DNA of 43,457 nt from a virus. The DNA lies in IMG/VR virus record IMGVR_UViG_3300027741_000123, positions 1 through 43,457 of that record, one strand, 5' to 3'. The stretch's first letter is position 1, and every line of letters begins with the position of its first letter. The notes beneath the pieces were generated by a model. It worked only from the letters and a program-made list of their open reading frames with translations. It had not been told where the DNA came from and made no database searches. Made by a program: the position numbers and the translations under genes. Positions 29,738 through 41,700 of the stretch are shown one piece after another.

Positions 29738-30024
29738 TACAAACCACCTTTCCTCTCAACAATTGGAACAATAACCATATTGTTTTTTAAATTAGAATTA
29801 TTAGTATTTAACGTAGCCAACATGTTTGCAGTTTGCCCAATAGTTTCAGCACCCCATTTACCATCTGCTTTAACACCAACAAAATTTTGCCATTCTTTTA
29901 CAGCCTCTTCAGTTTTTGGTCCGTACCGACCATCAATACGGCCTTGATACAAACCACTCTGCCACAACAAACCTTGAACATCACGAACAAAATCTCCCTG
30001 AGAATTTCTTTGCAACCATGCCAT
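29737..30024 (-). CDS. Peptidoglycan-binding protein, virion-associated
   Basis: This 95-residue protein is called from ATG 30024 (TGATG overlap); GTG 30027 is one codon earlier. Residues 5-60 form one PG_binding_1 domain: VRDVQGLLWQSGLYQGRIDG, RYGPKTEEAVKEWQNF, ADGKWGAETIG. The tail is Asn-rich. It has no catalytic domain. Being among internal virion genes, it could hold the injection apparatus to the cell wall beside the transglycosylase-like protein encoded upstream. Confidence 0.88.
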   Translation of the reverse strand: MAWLQRNSQGDFVRDVQGLLWQSGLYQGRIDGRYGPKTEEAVKEWQNFVGVKADGKWGAETIGQTANMLATLNTNNSNLKNNMVIVPIVERKGGL

Positions 30025-31010
30025 CACATCACCCCAAAAGTTTTGCCAATAGAAACAATTGATTTGTTAACTTCTGCCGCAGCATTTTTCGTGGATTTCC
30101 ACTCATCCAAATTGCGAACATAACGTGCAGTCTCAGTTAATGACATATCTTTTGGCGCTCCACCATTAGCAGTATTTTCTCCCCCTAAAACAACCGGCCA
30201 CCATTTCATATCATTCATTAAATCAATTTGATCAGGAGTTTTTTCTAACAGATTTCCAATTAATTCTCGATGTGGTCGAAAGTAATCACGCACAGTAATT
30301 CCACTATCAATCTGTGGAGCAAGCCATGAAAACTTTGCTTTAGCACGACGAGCAATTTCATTTTTAATTGAAGCATTATCCATTTCATTTCGTGCAGCTT
30401 GTCGCGCCCAACCAAATGCTTCTTCATCACTAACAGTAACATAATAATCACTGGCACTTTTTTTTGTTTCAGTCATAACGTCATGCACAAAACCGGCGTT
30501 TTGAGCAACAGTAATATCCAGTTGATCTGCAACAACATCGCGGATAACATCTGCTGTCCAATTATTTGCTGCTGCTTGATTTGCAAATTGCGTCCAATCG
30601 CGAGGTGGCATACCTAATACCCGCGAAATGTCCGTCATGGTCGCTGCAATATTTGTTGCTTGTTGAGCTTCGGTAGGGCCAGTGTTTGTTTGCGCACCCC
30701 CTCCGGCTCCTAAAGTTTTAGAAATCTGCCGATATACCTGTGTACCGATTCCTTGATCACTTACCCTATTAGCTTTACCTTGTAAATAAATTTTAAAAAG
30801 CGTGGGGTTTTGTACCCACCCGTCCGCTTCTTCTTCCGTAAAACCTTGTTGTTCCATCAGCAAAGTTTTAAATTTCTGTGCGCTAGACGCAGCGTAAGCT
30901 ATACCTGTTGCTTGTTGAAAAGGTGTTGCAGTTCGAATACCTATTCCGACATTACTTGTTGGTAAACCAGTTAATAAAGAATAATAATTTCCGTTAGCAT
31001 CAAAAGGCAT
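30024..31010 (-). CDS. Internal virion protein candidate
   Basis: This 328-residue helical, soluble protein starts at ATG 31010, two bases after the previous stop, with GGAAAGGG upstream. It includes EQQGFTEEEADGWVQNPTLF and a Gly/Ala/Thr linker near 100-125, then long helices (FGWARQAARNEMDNASIKNE). Like the 314-residue protein it looks like part of an ejectosome set in a short-tailed phage. The evidence is position and composition only. Confidence 0.6.
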   Translation of the reverse strand: MPFDANGNYYSLLTGLPTSNVGIGIRTATPFQQATGIAYAASSAQKFKTLLMEQQGFTEEEADGWVQNPTLFKIYLQGKANRVSDQGIGTQVYRQISKTLGAGGGAQTNTGPTEAQQATNIAATMTDISRVLGMPPRDWTQFANQAAANNWTADVIRDVVADQLDITVAQNAGFVHDVMTETKKSASDYYVTVSDEEAFGWARQAARNEMDNASIKNEIARRAKAKFSWLAPQIDSGITVRDYFRPHRELIGNLLEKTPDQIDLMNDMKWWPVVLGGENTANGGAPKDMSLTETARYVRNLDEWKSTKNAAAEVNKSIVSIGKTFGVM

Positions 31011-31012
31011 AA

Positions 31013-32728
31013 TTAACCCTTTCCGGCTTGAATGACAGCATCGTAACCAAATTTAGAAAACAGACTTTGTAATCCATTAAACATATTGTTCATTGTAGTT
31101 TCATCCATAGAATAATCTCTTGCATTTTTTAGCAAACGAGTAGCGAACTCTTGATCTGTACGAGGCCGAATTGAATATGGATCAGACATATAAGCGTTGC
31201 CGACACCAGTAGAATTCCCATATAGTTGCGTATAAGGATCAGCAACATAACCACCGGGCATGGCAGAGGTGACAACCGGATTCGCCATTTTCTGTAAAAC
31301 TCCGGCCACACGTGTACGACTATCATTAGGCGTAGGTGTTAGCCGAAAACCACCAAGATTATTTCTACCATTCCTATTGGCGCGAGCTACATCTTCATTA
31401 GTCACAAACGCATAAGCAACATCTTCCCAATTCTGCCAATTATGTTGACCAGAATAAAGATCGTTAGCGTAAGCACGGGCTACTGCGTCTTGAGCTTCTT
31501 GACTATGATTGCTGGAATCAATATTTCGAAAAACATTTGTTGTGTAATAATCCCAAATCTGTTGGCTTAAACCATAAGCACCAAAGGCATTGCCTTGTTT
31601 TTGATCCCAAGTATAAGAACTACTTTTAACTGCATTTAAAAATTTGCCAACATCATCACCAAATGATTGAGTACTATTAATATCAATACCAGCAATTGAT
31701 GGAGCTTCTGCCCCATCTTTAACTGACAAAATTAATCGATAACCTGCCTCCGGATTATTCGGATCAATAGCTTGAATCTCGTTTCTATCCCAAACCGCAC
31801 TGGAATCAGCTTTGTTACTAGCAACCCAATCACTTAAAGCCTTGATCTGTTCGGTATTCCCCGTCATAGTTAACGCACGATACGCACGAAAATCTGCACC
31901 ATCTCCTACATTACTTAACGGCTGTAAACCATAGACGCGAGCCAATTGATTCAAATAAGACTGTGCCGTGGAATCCGGTCCACCACCACGTAAAGGAAGA
32001 GCATTAACAGCAGCATCGCTGTTGCTGCTTCCGTACCCCCCATAATTGGTTCGATACGGGTTGTCAGCCGACGTATTTGCATTTGCAGTTTTACGTAATA
32101 AATCTTGTGTTTCTTCTTGAGTAAAATAACGACCAAGTTTACTTAAAGCCCACGTTTGGATTCCTTCTAATGCATCAGCATAATTAAACGCTTGAGCAGT
32201 AGCAGTTTCTCTTGCCGCAGCGTTCATTGAAATTTTACGATTCATATAAGAATCTAATGTGTCTTGTCCGCCATTGACTCCACCGCTAGTAGCAGCTTCA
32301 TCAAAAAATAAAAGAAACGCGTCCTTAGTTGCAGCATCCATTTGAGGCGAAGTCGGAGGACCTTCTGTATTAGGTACTGGTTCTGTTGATCCCGCACCAT
32401 TTTGAGCAAGAACAGCACCAGCAGTCCCACCAGTCAAAAAACCTGCACCCCATAAACGTTCTTTCAGTTGAATAATTTCAATAGAACTCATACGTTCTAA
32501 CAAACTAATTGCATCACCACGACGAATCTGTTGCGGGAACCAACTAGGGAAAGCACCAGATTGAGCAGGTTGATATCGGTTACGTAATTCAATAACAGTT
32601 TGATCGTCTAATTCTTTACTCTGCGGATTACGTGCTGCAGCTATCCAACCTCCAGAACTAGGAGCAACCGTAGAAGATGTACCTGATGTACCTGATCCAC
32701 CTGTTGGATTAAAATCATCCGAAGCCAT
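31013..32728 (-). CDS. Virion protein with lytic-transglycosylase-like domain
   Basis: The 571-residue protein starts in a TAATG overlap with the giant gene. Near residues 365-460 it reads WDQKQGNAFGAYGLSQQIWD and then AVARAYANDLYSGQHNWQNW, the core of SLT/lysozyme-like domains, where GxYGLxQ follows the catalytic glutamate. I do not see a clear glutamate before this motif, so activity is uncertain. The N-terminus is Ser/Gly/Thr-rich and disordered. It would locally open peptidoglycan during DNA entry, like the wall-digesting domain of T7 gp16. Confidence 0.75.
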   Translation of the reverse strand: MASDDFNPTGGSGTSGTSSTVAPSSGGWIAAARNPQSKELDDQTVIELRNRYQPAQSGAFPSWFPQQIRRGDAISLLERMSSIEIIQLKERLWGAGFLTGGTAGAVLAQNGAGSTEPVPNTEGPPTSPQMDAATKDAFLLFFDEAATSGGVNGGQDTLDSYMNRKISMNAAARETATAQAFNYADALEGIQTWALSKLGRYFTQEETQDLLRKTANANTSADNPYRTNYGGYGSSNSDAAVNALPLRGGGPDSTAQSYLNQLARVYGLQPLSNVGDGADFRAYRALTMTGNTEQIKALSDWVASNKADSSAVWDRNEIQAIDPNNPEAGYRLILSVKDGAEAPSIAGIDINSTQSFGDDVGKFLNAVKSSSYTWDQKQGNAFGAYGLSQQIWDYYTTNVFRNIDSSNHSQEAQDAVARAYANDLYSGQHNWQNWEDVAYAFVTNEDVARANRNGRNNLGGFRLTPTPNDSRTRVAGVLQKMANPVVTSAMPGGYVADPYTQLYGNSTGVGNAYMSDPYSIRPRTDQEFATRLLKNARDYSMDETTMNNMFNGLQSLFSKFGYDAVIQAGKG

Positions 32729-35700
32729 TAGTTACCTTTCGTTGCTGCTTGTAATGCAGCAGTAGATTTCAAATTAGTTGCAGGAAGAATCAAACTTGTC
32801 CAAACTTTTTGGACTTCAGGATTATCTGTAACAAAAGTTTGCCCCCAAGACAAAAAGTTTTGACGCAAATTATTCCGTTTTTCACGGCTACCTTTACTAT
32901 TTTGACCTTTCAACAAATCATATTCGTACACATAAGTGTCATAACCCCGAACAAGTTTTCGCATTGGTTCTAAATGTTCAATCTTTGGCAAGTCTTTATC
33001 TTCAAAATTAATGACATCAGACAACTGACGTAACACTAACTCCGCATCATTATTAACTTGACTTGCAATTTGATTAGCAAAAATAGGATGTTGTTTCATG
33101 AACGTATCAGAATAGATGTTCCATCGATCCGTAATTTGACGACGGGTAGCTGAATCATCAGTGTTTTCCAAAGCAACATCTTTTCGTAATTTATTTGGAA
33201 AATAAAGATTTGCTGCAGAAGCAAACCTAAGATCTCTGTACCACTGCTCCGGATCTTTCTCTAATTTAAAACCATAAGAAACAAAATCAGTAAAAGCTTG
33301 CTGAGAAAACTCATCAGATTCTTTGGCTTGCGGCATTAACCAAGGCGCAGCTTTTGGATATTGATCCATGAAGTCTCTGTTTTGAGTCATCCAATTTAAA
33401 GCGCGCGCACTAGGAGTCAACGGTGCTTTAGTAGTTTTAGTTGTAACAAAAATACTCCACGGTTGACCTTCAGGATGTTCGCTTAAAAACACACTTAATG
33501 CTTCATCAGGGTCCATGTATTTAATAAGTTCACCAAATTCCGGTGCTAACTTTTCATTAGCAAATTCATTTTGCGGAGTAATCGGACCCACAAACCCAAG
33601 AAAAGCACGTAACAACATATTAGTACGCGCCCAATTAGTAGCTTTCTGAATATAACGTTCAATCTCTATATCTGAAGCGTCCTCAGGAATACTTAACGAA
33701 TTGATTTTTGCAACAAGAGCATCACCCGCTTTGCTATTAGGATCGTCCATCGCCGCAAGTTCTGCTTTCAATGACAAAGCCTGAGATTCCATTTGAGCCA
33801 TTGCGGTAATAGTTGCTCTATTCAATTCGCCACTAGACAATGCAGTACCATTTTGAAAAGTTGCAGTCCATAAACGCTGATAATTAGCAGGAACAAACTG
33901 CGCGATTGTTGTTCCTACCAAATCTTTCCACGTTGAAGCATTAACAGCACGGCCCGCAGATAACGCTGAAATAACCGGTTTAGCTTCAGGGAAATGTTCC
34001 GCAACTACAGTTGCAGGAATCATACCGATTGGCGACAAAGCGGGAAGATTCTGGAAATCAGCAGGAACACCCGGCAAAACATTATTGATTTTTCCAGTCA
34101 AAGTGTTAGCAACAGGAACTTCAAAACCCTGTCCAAATATAGCGTTCATGCCCGGAATACGACTCATCAGTTCTTGTAACGATTCAGTCATTGGAAAAGC
34201 AAAAACCTTTTGTCCCGACGTTGGATCATCATGAACAAAACCAGCAGAGCTAATTCCATGTACAAGAAGTTGTACACGCCGAAAAGCTTCCGGAGAATAA
34301 GTTGTGGTTTTTACCCAACGCTTCAAAAAAGATTCTTGAGCAAATTCAAATGGAACAAGGTTTTTAACTTTTTCTTGAAAAAAACTTCTGACCTTATGGT
34401 CGTCAATGAACGGTAACATATCGGACATCGCTCGCGCATTAGCAATTTCCATATTCATCTTTTCAAGATTGGCATCAAACATAACCCAATCAAGAACAAC
34501 TTTTAGATCTTCATCATTCATTGTCAACAATACTGATTCGGGATCCAATTTTTGTGCATACACAAGACCATTAATTTCTTTTGTAAAATCTTCAATATTC
34601 CCAATAGTTTGTCTAGTCCCCATAGGAATCATTGACCACGCATTTTGTATTTCAATAATTGTATCTTCCGGATCTAAAGCCCTAGGAACAATACGTTTAA
34701 TCACAGAATCAAATTTGGAATCTAAAAGACTATCGCGCAACTGCCCAGTGACAGCACGCGCCCATTCCAAACCATCTGATAAACCCAGCATATACATTGG
34801 GCTACGTACAATACTGAATACGGCTGGTCCGATAACTTCGCCAAATCCCCATGTCACAAATTTTTGCCATGCGTTTTCTGGGGCTACAAATCGTGTGGGA
34901 CGCAACAACGTCCGAGGAAAATCCCTCATTGGGACTTGCGCTAAAGCGTCAACTCCAAAAGTTCCCGCATGAATGGGTGATAAAATTTCATGTAAGTATG
35001 AACCATTAGAAGAGTTGGTAAACATATTGAAAATAAGATCAGCAATTGTTTCTCCCCAAACACGAAAAGCTTCATCTTGATGTACACCTTGTACCACATG
35101 TTGACCAAAGTCATCTAATTGTCCGGCTTCGTTATACCGGGCATACGCTTCGTCTGGAAAAAATACTTTAAATTTATTCATTAAAGTATCATCTGTAATT
35201 TTTACAATACTTGGGTGATCACCTAATTTTTCAAAAGCTCCAAGAGAATTCGCAACATTAATTTTTCCAGTTTGAGCAAATGGCAAAGATTCAGGACGAT
35301 GATGACCCATTACATATGGCCTAAATTCTCCGGCTCCCGTAGTCATATCAGTTAACAAACTAGAAATTCGATTAGCTTGATCAAAATCTGTAAATGCAAT
35401 GTTATTTATAGGCGTTAACGGAGTTGTTTGAGTCGAAGCATGAAGCATCTGATCTGTTAATTCGCTATCAAATGAAACAAATAACTCGTTAATGATTTCA
35501 ATTTCATCAGGAGTTGCGCCTTTTTCTATTAATGCAGTTCGAATTGGTTCAAATCCACGTAATGAATCATCCATAGAATTGCGAAGTTCTTTAAATAAAT
35601 TAACAGTATCTGCATCCATCATTACCGTATACAAACTTGTTGTATTTGTAAAAGGTGAATGAGTTACTTGTTGACCGGTTATCGGATTTTGAATACTACG

Positions 35701-38700
35701 AGGATTACTGTCAACAAAAAAACGATAATCAGGATCATGTAAATTGTTAATGGCTGCTTCAACAACTGCAGCGCGATCGGAAACAGGATCAGCAATAGAA
35801 ATAGGTGTATCGTTTAATAACGATTGCCCAATTCGTTTGGGACCACTAACAAAAATTTCCAAAGCCTCCATTAAGGAATTGTTTCCTTGATCCGACAATC
35901 TAGAAGCTTCAATAACAAGATCTTCAAACCGACTACCAGTTGGATACATTTTTAAAGCTTGACGGATTGGTGCAGGTAAAGATTCAAGATCAATGTTTTT
36001 AGCAATAAATTTTTCGCTAACTCCAGTTTCTCCTTTAAACGCAATGTCACCTTGCATGAATTCTTCAATCATGCGTTTTGTTTTTTTAGGCAAACTTTGA
36101 ACGAAACTTTGGAGTTCGCGTAAACCACCGGCAATGGTATCAACGTTCATGCGACGAGCTTGAGTAACCGGAATCCGAACTGTAGAACCATTTTCAATTG
36201 ATTGTTGAACAAACGTTCGGACACCACCATCCGGCATAACACGCCAAAAATTGGAATCTGATATATCGCTACTCCCAGCGACAATCCTATTTAATTCTTC
36301 TAAAAGTTCTCCGCGTGAAAGACGATCCCTGATAGTTCTTTTTCCAATTACACTTTCAGTCCGTCCGCTTCCCGGATCAATCATAATGAACTTGCCTTTA
36401 GGGATTACAATTTGATCATTCGCACCAGTTGCTAATTCAATCTCATTAGGGCGATCTGCTCCTAATCCGCGGGTAAAAGGTTTCGCAGCTTCTCTATCAA
36501 TAAGCACTGTTTGTGAAACACCGCCACCCCACATTTGTGCAAAATCAAGATTGTATTGTGTTTGAGCAGTTGAAATTGCACGGCCTGCATTGCGACCTGA
36601 ATAATTAGTTCCTAAAACAAGATTGCCTTCTTTGTCTACATAATATTGAAAATCTGCATTTAGGGTACGTACAATATACTTTTCTTGTAATCTCCGATAT
36701 TCTTTAATCGATTCAATTATTTGTGTCGCATCAGTAGAGCCAAAAAGATCAGGATCGGCAAATAAATCTGGAGTATCTTTTACATATTGTTCGAACAACG
36801 CAATATTTTCATCAGAAAAACGAGTGTTAACTTGTTCTTTTGTAAGATGAGACAATTCGTTGAAACCATAAGTTTGCGAAATCGCTGGGTAATCGTGTGC
36901 TGAATCTCCACCATAAAGTATTCCAGATCCAATTTGGTCTTTTTGTATTTCACCACGGGACAAAGCAAGTACTTGATCAAAAAGTTTTGCATCAACTAAC
37001 ATCGTTTCAATATCATCTTGACGAATAATTTGTTCAGGTTGTAATTGATCAAAGTATGCTAAAGAACCCGGACGGGTATCTCTAATCAAAGTTTCATATT
37101 GACGAATTTCTTTTTTAGTAAAACCTGTTTTTACTAAATCGTCATAAACACTAGAAACATCAACAAGTTGACTTAAAGTTTTTGTGTCATGAAAAATGGC
37201 TGAAGCATTTGTTACAACGGAATTATCAGCATTTGAATTAAAAATATCTAAAATATTTTGTTTGTTTAAATTCCATGTGCGAGGATCGGCTACATTTTCT
37301 AACGGTGGTTGATACGCAATTGCATCTCGCAATCCGGATCGGACAAGTTCCTCTAGTTTAGGAATTGCTTCAAGTTCTTTTAATTCTGCAACAATTGTTG
37401 AAAGATCTTGACCGGGTTTAGCAGTTGCAGCTTGTTGCAACAAATCTAAAATTTGAGGGTTATTCCCTAATTCCGTCCATAATGCAGCAATGTCATTGCT
37501 ATTAGAATTCCAAGCTATTCCTAAACTATTTAAATGTGCAATCTGACGATCAATTGGGTCTGGACGAAGAGGTGTGTCAAGATGTGGAGCGCCACGATAA
37601 TATGGGTTGGCGGGGTCATGAGTTTGTGTCCATAAATCTGTATGGGATCGATCAAATTCTGTTGAAGTATCTAAAAAGGATTCTACTTCATTGCGAATAC
37701 CCTGAATCAAAGTTTCTTCGTCGTCAATATTTTTTAAGAAATTTTGTGCAATTGGGTCATCAATAGATTCGTAACCCCATTTTCCTGTTGCGTTAAATAA
37801 CAACTGATCTTTAGTATTATTTGTGATGATTTCTTTGGTGTGGTCAGATGCAAGATTTTGAAAAGTTCCAATAAGGCGATTAACAAAATTGGTTTTGCCT
37901 TCTTCAGTTAAAGTTTGATAATGCGCCCAAGCAATTGTACGCAACATCGAATATGCATCATTCAATTGTGGATTTGTAGCATACGCAGCAAAGCTAACTG
38001 TATGTGCAAGTTCGTCAGCAACAGTTTCCGCAAACTCACGAACCTGCAATTGCAAAACTTGTTCGCCGTTAACAGTTGTTATTTTAACAAATTGATTTGC
38101 AATATCTGGCCTTTGCTGCCCAAGGATTCTTAATAACTGCCCAACTTGCTCAACATGTTCTGGAAAACCGTCAATAGCCGCATTGACCTCCCATTGCGTT
38201 CCAGCGAGTAGAGGCTCAACGTGAGTAAGAAAATCGTCTTCAGGTAACTTGCCCAATAACGGTGCAGTTGATTGAACCATAATTGGATCGTTATCAATTA
38301 ATGTGTAAATAGGAGCAACATCATGCAGCATCGCTTCTGCTTCACCGTCTGCGGGATCAAAAGTATTCCATTGACGATCTTCCAATAAAACAACTTCGCC
38401 TCGGTTAGAACGATCAAATGAAGATTTTTTAATTGTAAGTCGTTGAGTTGCAGAATCTTCTAAACCATTAGCCGGTGCAATCATCCCGCCAATGCTTGCT
38501 TGTTGATCTGCAAAAGCTTGTTGACCTAAAGGATTACGAAGCAACATCGCTGTGTCACGTTTCATTGCTTTGTTGATTGTTGCTAAATCAATTAATCCAA
38601 GACCTTCCGCCAAAGCAGCATTATCTGTTTGTCCTAAAACTGCTAATACACCTCTTTGTAATTGTTTTGGTAAAAATTGGAATTCAAAATTTCTCATCGA

Positions 38701-41700
38701 TTTGACAATACGCGCGGTGTGATAAGTTGACGCTAATTGCAAATAATCAAAAGTTCCTAGTTTTGCATTTAATCCAAGAGTTTCAGCAACATGATGCATG
38801 TACTCTGCTTTGTTTTTAAATTGCAAAACTGTTGCAAGATTAGTTAATTCTTCCCCTAATCCGGCGCGCGATGCTTCACCCCAAAGTCGTTTAGGAAGTT
38901 TTCCTAAATGATTTAAAGGCGTATTAAAAAATCCGTCACGTTCTAATAATTGAGTTGCGTGTTTTGCAGCCCAATTTGGAGTACGAGCTAATCTGTCAAG
39001 AGTTCCAAAAATAAAACCACGACGATTTTCTGCAATGTTAGAAGCAACTGATGACATGGGCGCCCAAATTCCTCTACGTGCATAGAACGCAAGGTATTCT
39101 TCACCAGCAGCACGCGGAATAAATCCAAGTCGCATTAACGTTAATGGTTTCCATACGTTAGTCATTGCTGCAGTAAGGAAATCTCCATTTAAACGTCGAA
39201 GAACTCTACTGGTCATAGAGATACGTTGCATGACATCAATAAATTCTTTGACGTTAGGAATTCCAATACGTCCGGCATAGTTGCTAATTGGCATTACGCC
39301 AATACGCAATTTTTCAATAGCATTAGCTCCGTTACGAACAGCTAATATATCTTCGTCATTAGGTGTGTAACGGAATCGTTCAACATGGTTTAAGAAATCA
39401 TCTGCTAGTTTTCTTCCTTCTGCACTTTCTAAAACACCGGCTGCATCAAACAAGGCACGCATGAATTTTTTTTCAACAAAAATACGCGAAGCTAAAGTTG
39501 GGTTAGTAACTTGCGGCATATACGAACGCACAATTTTTAGAATCTCATTATCTTTAGCACTTAATTTGGCAAGTTTCTTTCCAGCAACATTCGCCTTTGC
39601 CTCCATGACATTGCCAAGTTCTGCAGCAATGTAGGACCAAACACCTGAAGTGTCTGTACGGAGATAAGACGGATCTCGTCTTGACTCAATTGTTTGTTGT
39701 AATTCTTTTTTAAGAAAATCAATTAAACTAATTGAAGACGGATTTAAATTAGGATCAATAGCGGGATCAAAAGCAAAAATTTCATCAAAAATACTTTCAT
39801 CTCCATTATCTAAAATAGATAATGCACTATCAATTTCACTTTCAAATAAATTACTTACGCCTTTATTTGGATTGTCAATAGGTATACCCCGGATAAATTC
39901 TTCCATAAATTTATCTAAAGTTTCTTTGTCCATGCCTGCTAATACGCCATAATTTAAAAGTTTAGAAAATTCAACAACGCCTTTTTCCCCAGCTAAAGGT
40001 AACCATTTGTTTTCAGGTACATGATTGGCAAGCGCCCAAAGAATTTTTGCTCCTTTGCGTGCCCCCCACGTTGCAGTACGAACAAAAAGATTTGGGTGTG
40101 CTTGTGTAGCAAGAATTGCTTTAGTTGCATCTTCGGTAATATTAATAAAGCTACGTAAAAATTGTGTTCCGGATGTAAGCCGAGGTAATTCTGCTAATGA
40201 ATGGCGACTAGTAAAATATGCGTCATCTGCTAAACGTCCAAACACACGCCATGTATTACGCACATAAGCACCATTACCAAAACCACGAATATTAAGACCA
40301 GTAAAATCACCTGTCCCTAATCGATACAAACCATCTGTTTGTAACCATTTCCAAAGATCTGCACGCGATTTAATTCCACCTAATCCTTGTCCAAGTAATT
40401 TTGTTTCCAATTCTTGCAACACCGGAACTTGGACCCTTCCATAAGGAAGGTCTTTCATAAGATCAACAATTGCATTAGGAACGCCATTCCGTGCGTCCTC
40501 AAATCCTTGGACGACTCTATCCATCCATGTACGCGTTCCTCGTAAACTTGTTTTTTGTAACCAATTAAATGTTTTTGAACCTAATGTATCCAAAATGGGT
40601 TTACCGGTTCGCATCAAGATGGAACTCAATACATCAATATCTTCAAGAGAAGTATGGATGCCATCAATTATTATTTGGCTACGAGTACCATTTAATGGTG
40701 ATGCTAAACTTTGTCGAAAAGAATTTGCTTGTTCCAATAATGAACTTTGAATTTCATCGTAATAGTCTAATAAAAATTGAGTTGGATATCCCTCAGCATC
40801 AATAAGAATATTTTGTGCAATTAATTTATTAGATTGGATTAAATTTATTGTTGTCTGCGGAATACCTTTTTGCAATAAACGATCAATAAAAGAAGAGACA
40901 TTAAAAATATTGGAAGCGTCGTTAACACGTGAAATGATTTCTGGAGTTTGTGCAACTTTGATAATTGTAATTGCACCTTCCGTGCCTTCAGCAACATTTT
41001 TAAAATTCCCAATAATAGTTCTTTCCACTGTGCGTGCAGAATCTAAAGCTGCCGCTAAAGCAATTTCACTAGGAGCAATTCCGTATGCAGCAATCCGAGT
41101 CCATTTAACTGCAGGACCAACAACGTTCATTGGGTCTAGAACTACAGTATTGATTGCATCAGCAGTACCGGAAATGCCCGTGTACGCTGCGCTATCTTGA
41201 GGAATTCCTAAACCACTAGCTAATGAAGTTCCCCACGTAAGCAAAGAATCTTTGCCTTTAATTTTGTTTACTGCATTTTTAAATTGTGGTGTATTCGCAA
41301 CATTGTTTTGCAAATATGTAAACCGGTCACGCATTTCATTGCTTTGTGGATCTAACCCTTGCTTAACTAAATAATCAGCAACTTTCATGCCCGAAGCAAC
41401 GGCCCGAGCCAATTCGTAACTTTCGTAATTTCCATCCAACATTTGAAATGCATCAAACGCATTATTTGATCTCACATAATCTGCATCGTTGTCTGCTCTA
41501 TCCCACGCCGCAGCGCCACCTTCTTTAAAAAAATCTTGGTTGTTTACTTCATCTGCCAATCCGCGAAATTGATCAAAAAGGTTATCTGGAACATTTTTTC
41601 CTGATGTGTTTGGTTCAGCAAAATTTTCTGTACGAGTTGTGATTGTTTGATTGCGTCCGTTTAAACCTGAAATCCAAGAAGGCATACTAGTGCCGGGATT

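Noticed and set aside
37556-37610. ADP-ribosyltransferase start motif (YYRG) in the giant protein
   Set aside because: The later STS and ExE motifs were not found, and the surrounding sequence looks like a Pro/Asp-rich linker.
37982-38023. Zinc-protease motif in the giant protein
   Set aside because: The segment reads DELAH, not HExxH; the first metal-binding histidine is missing.
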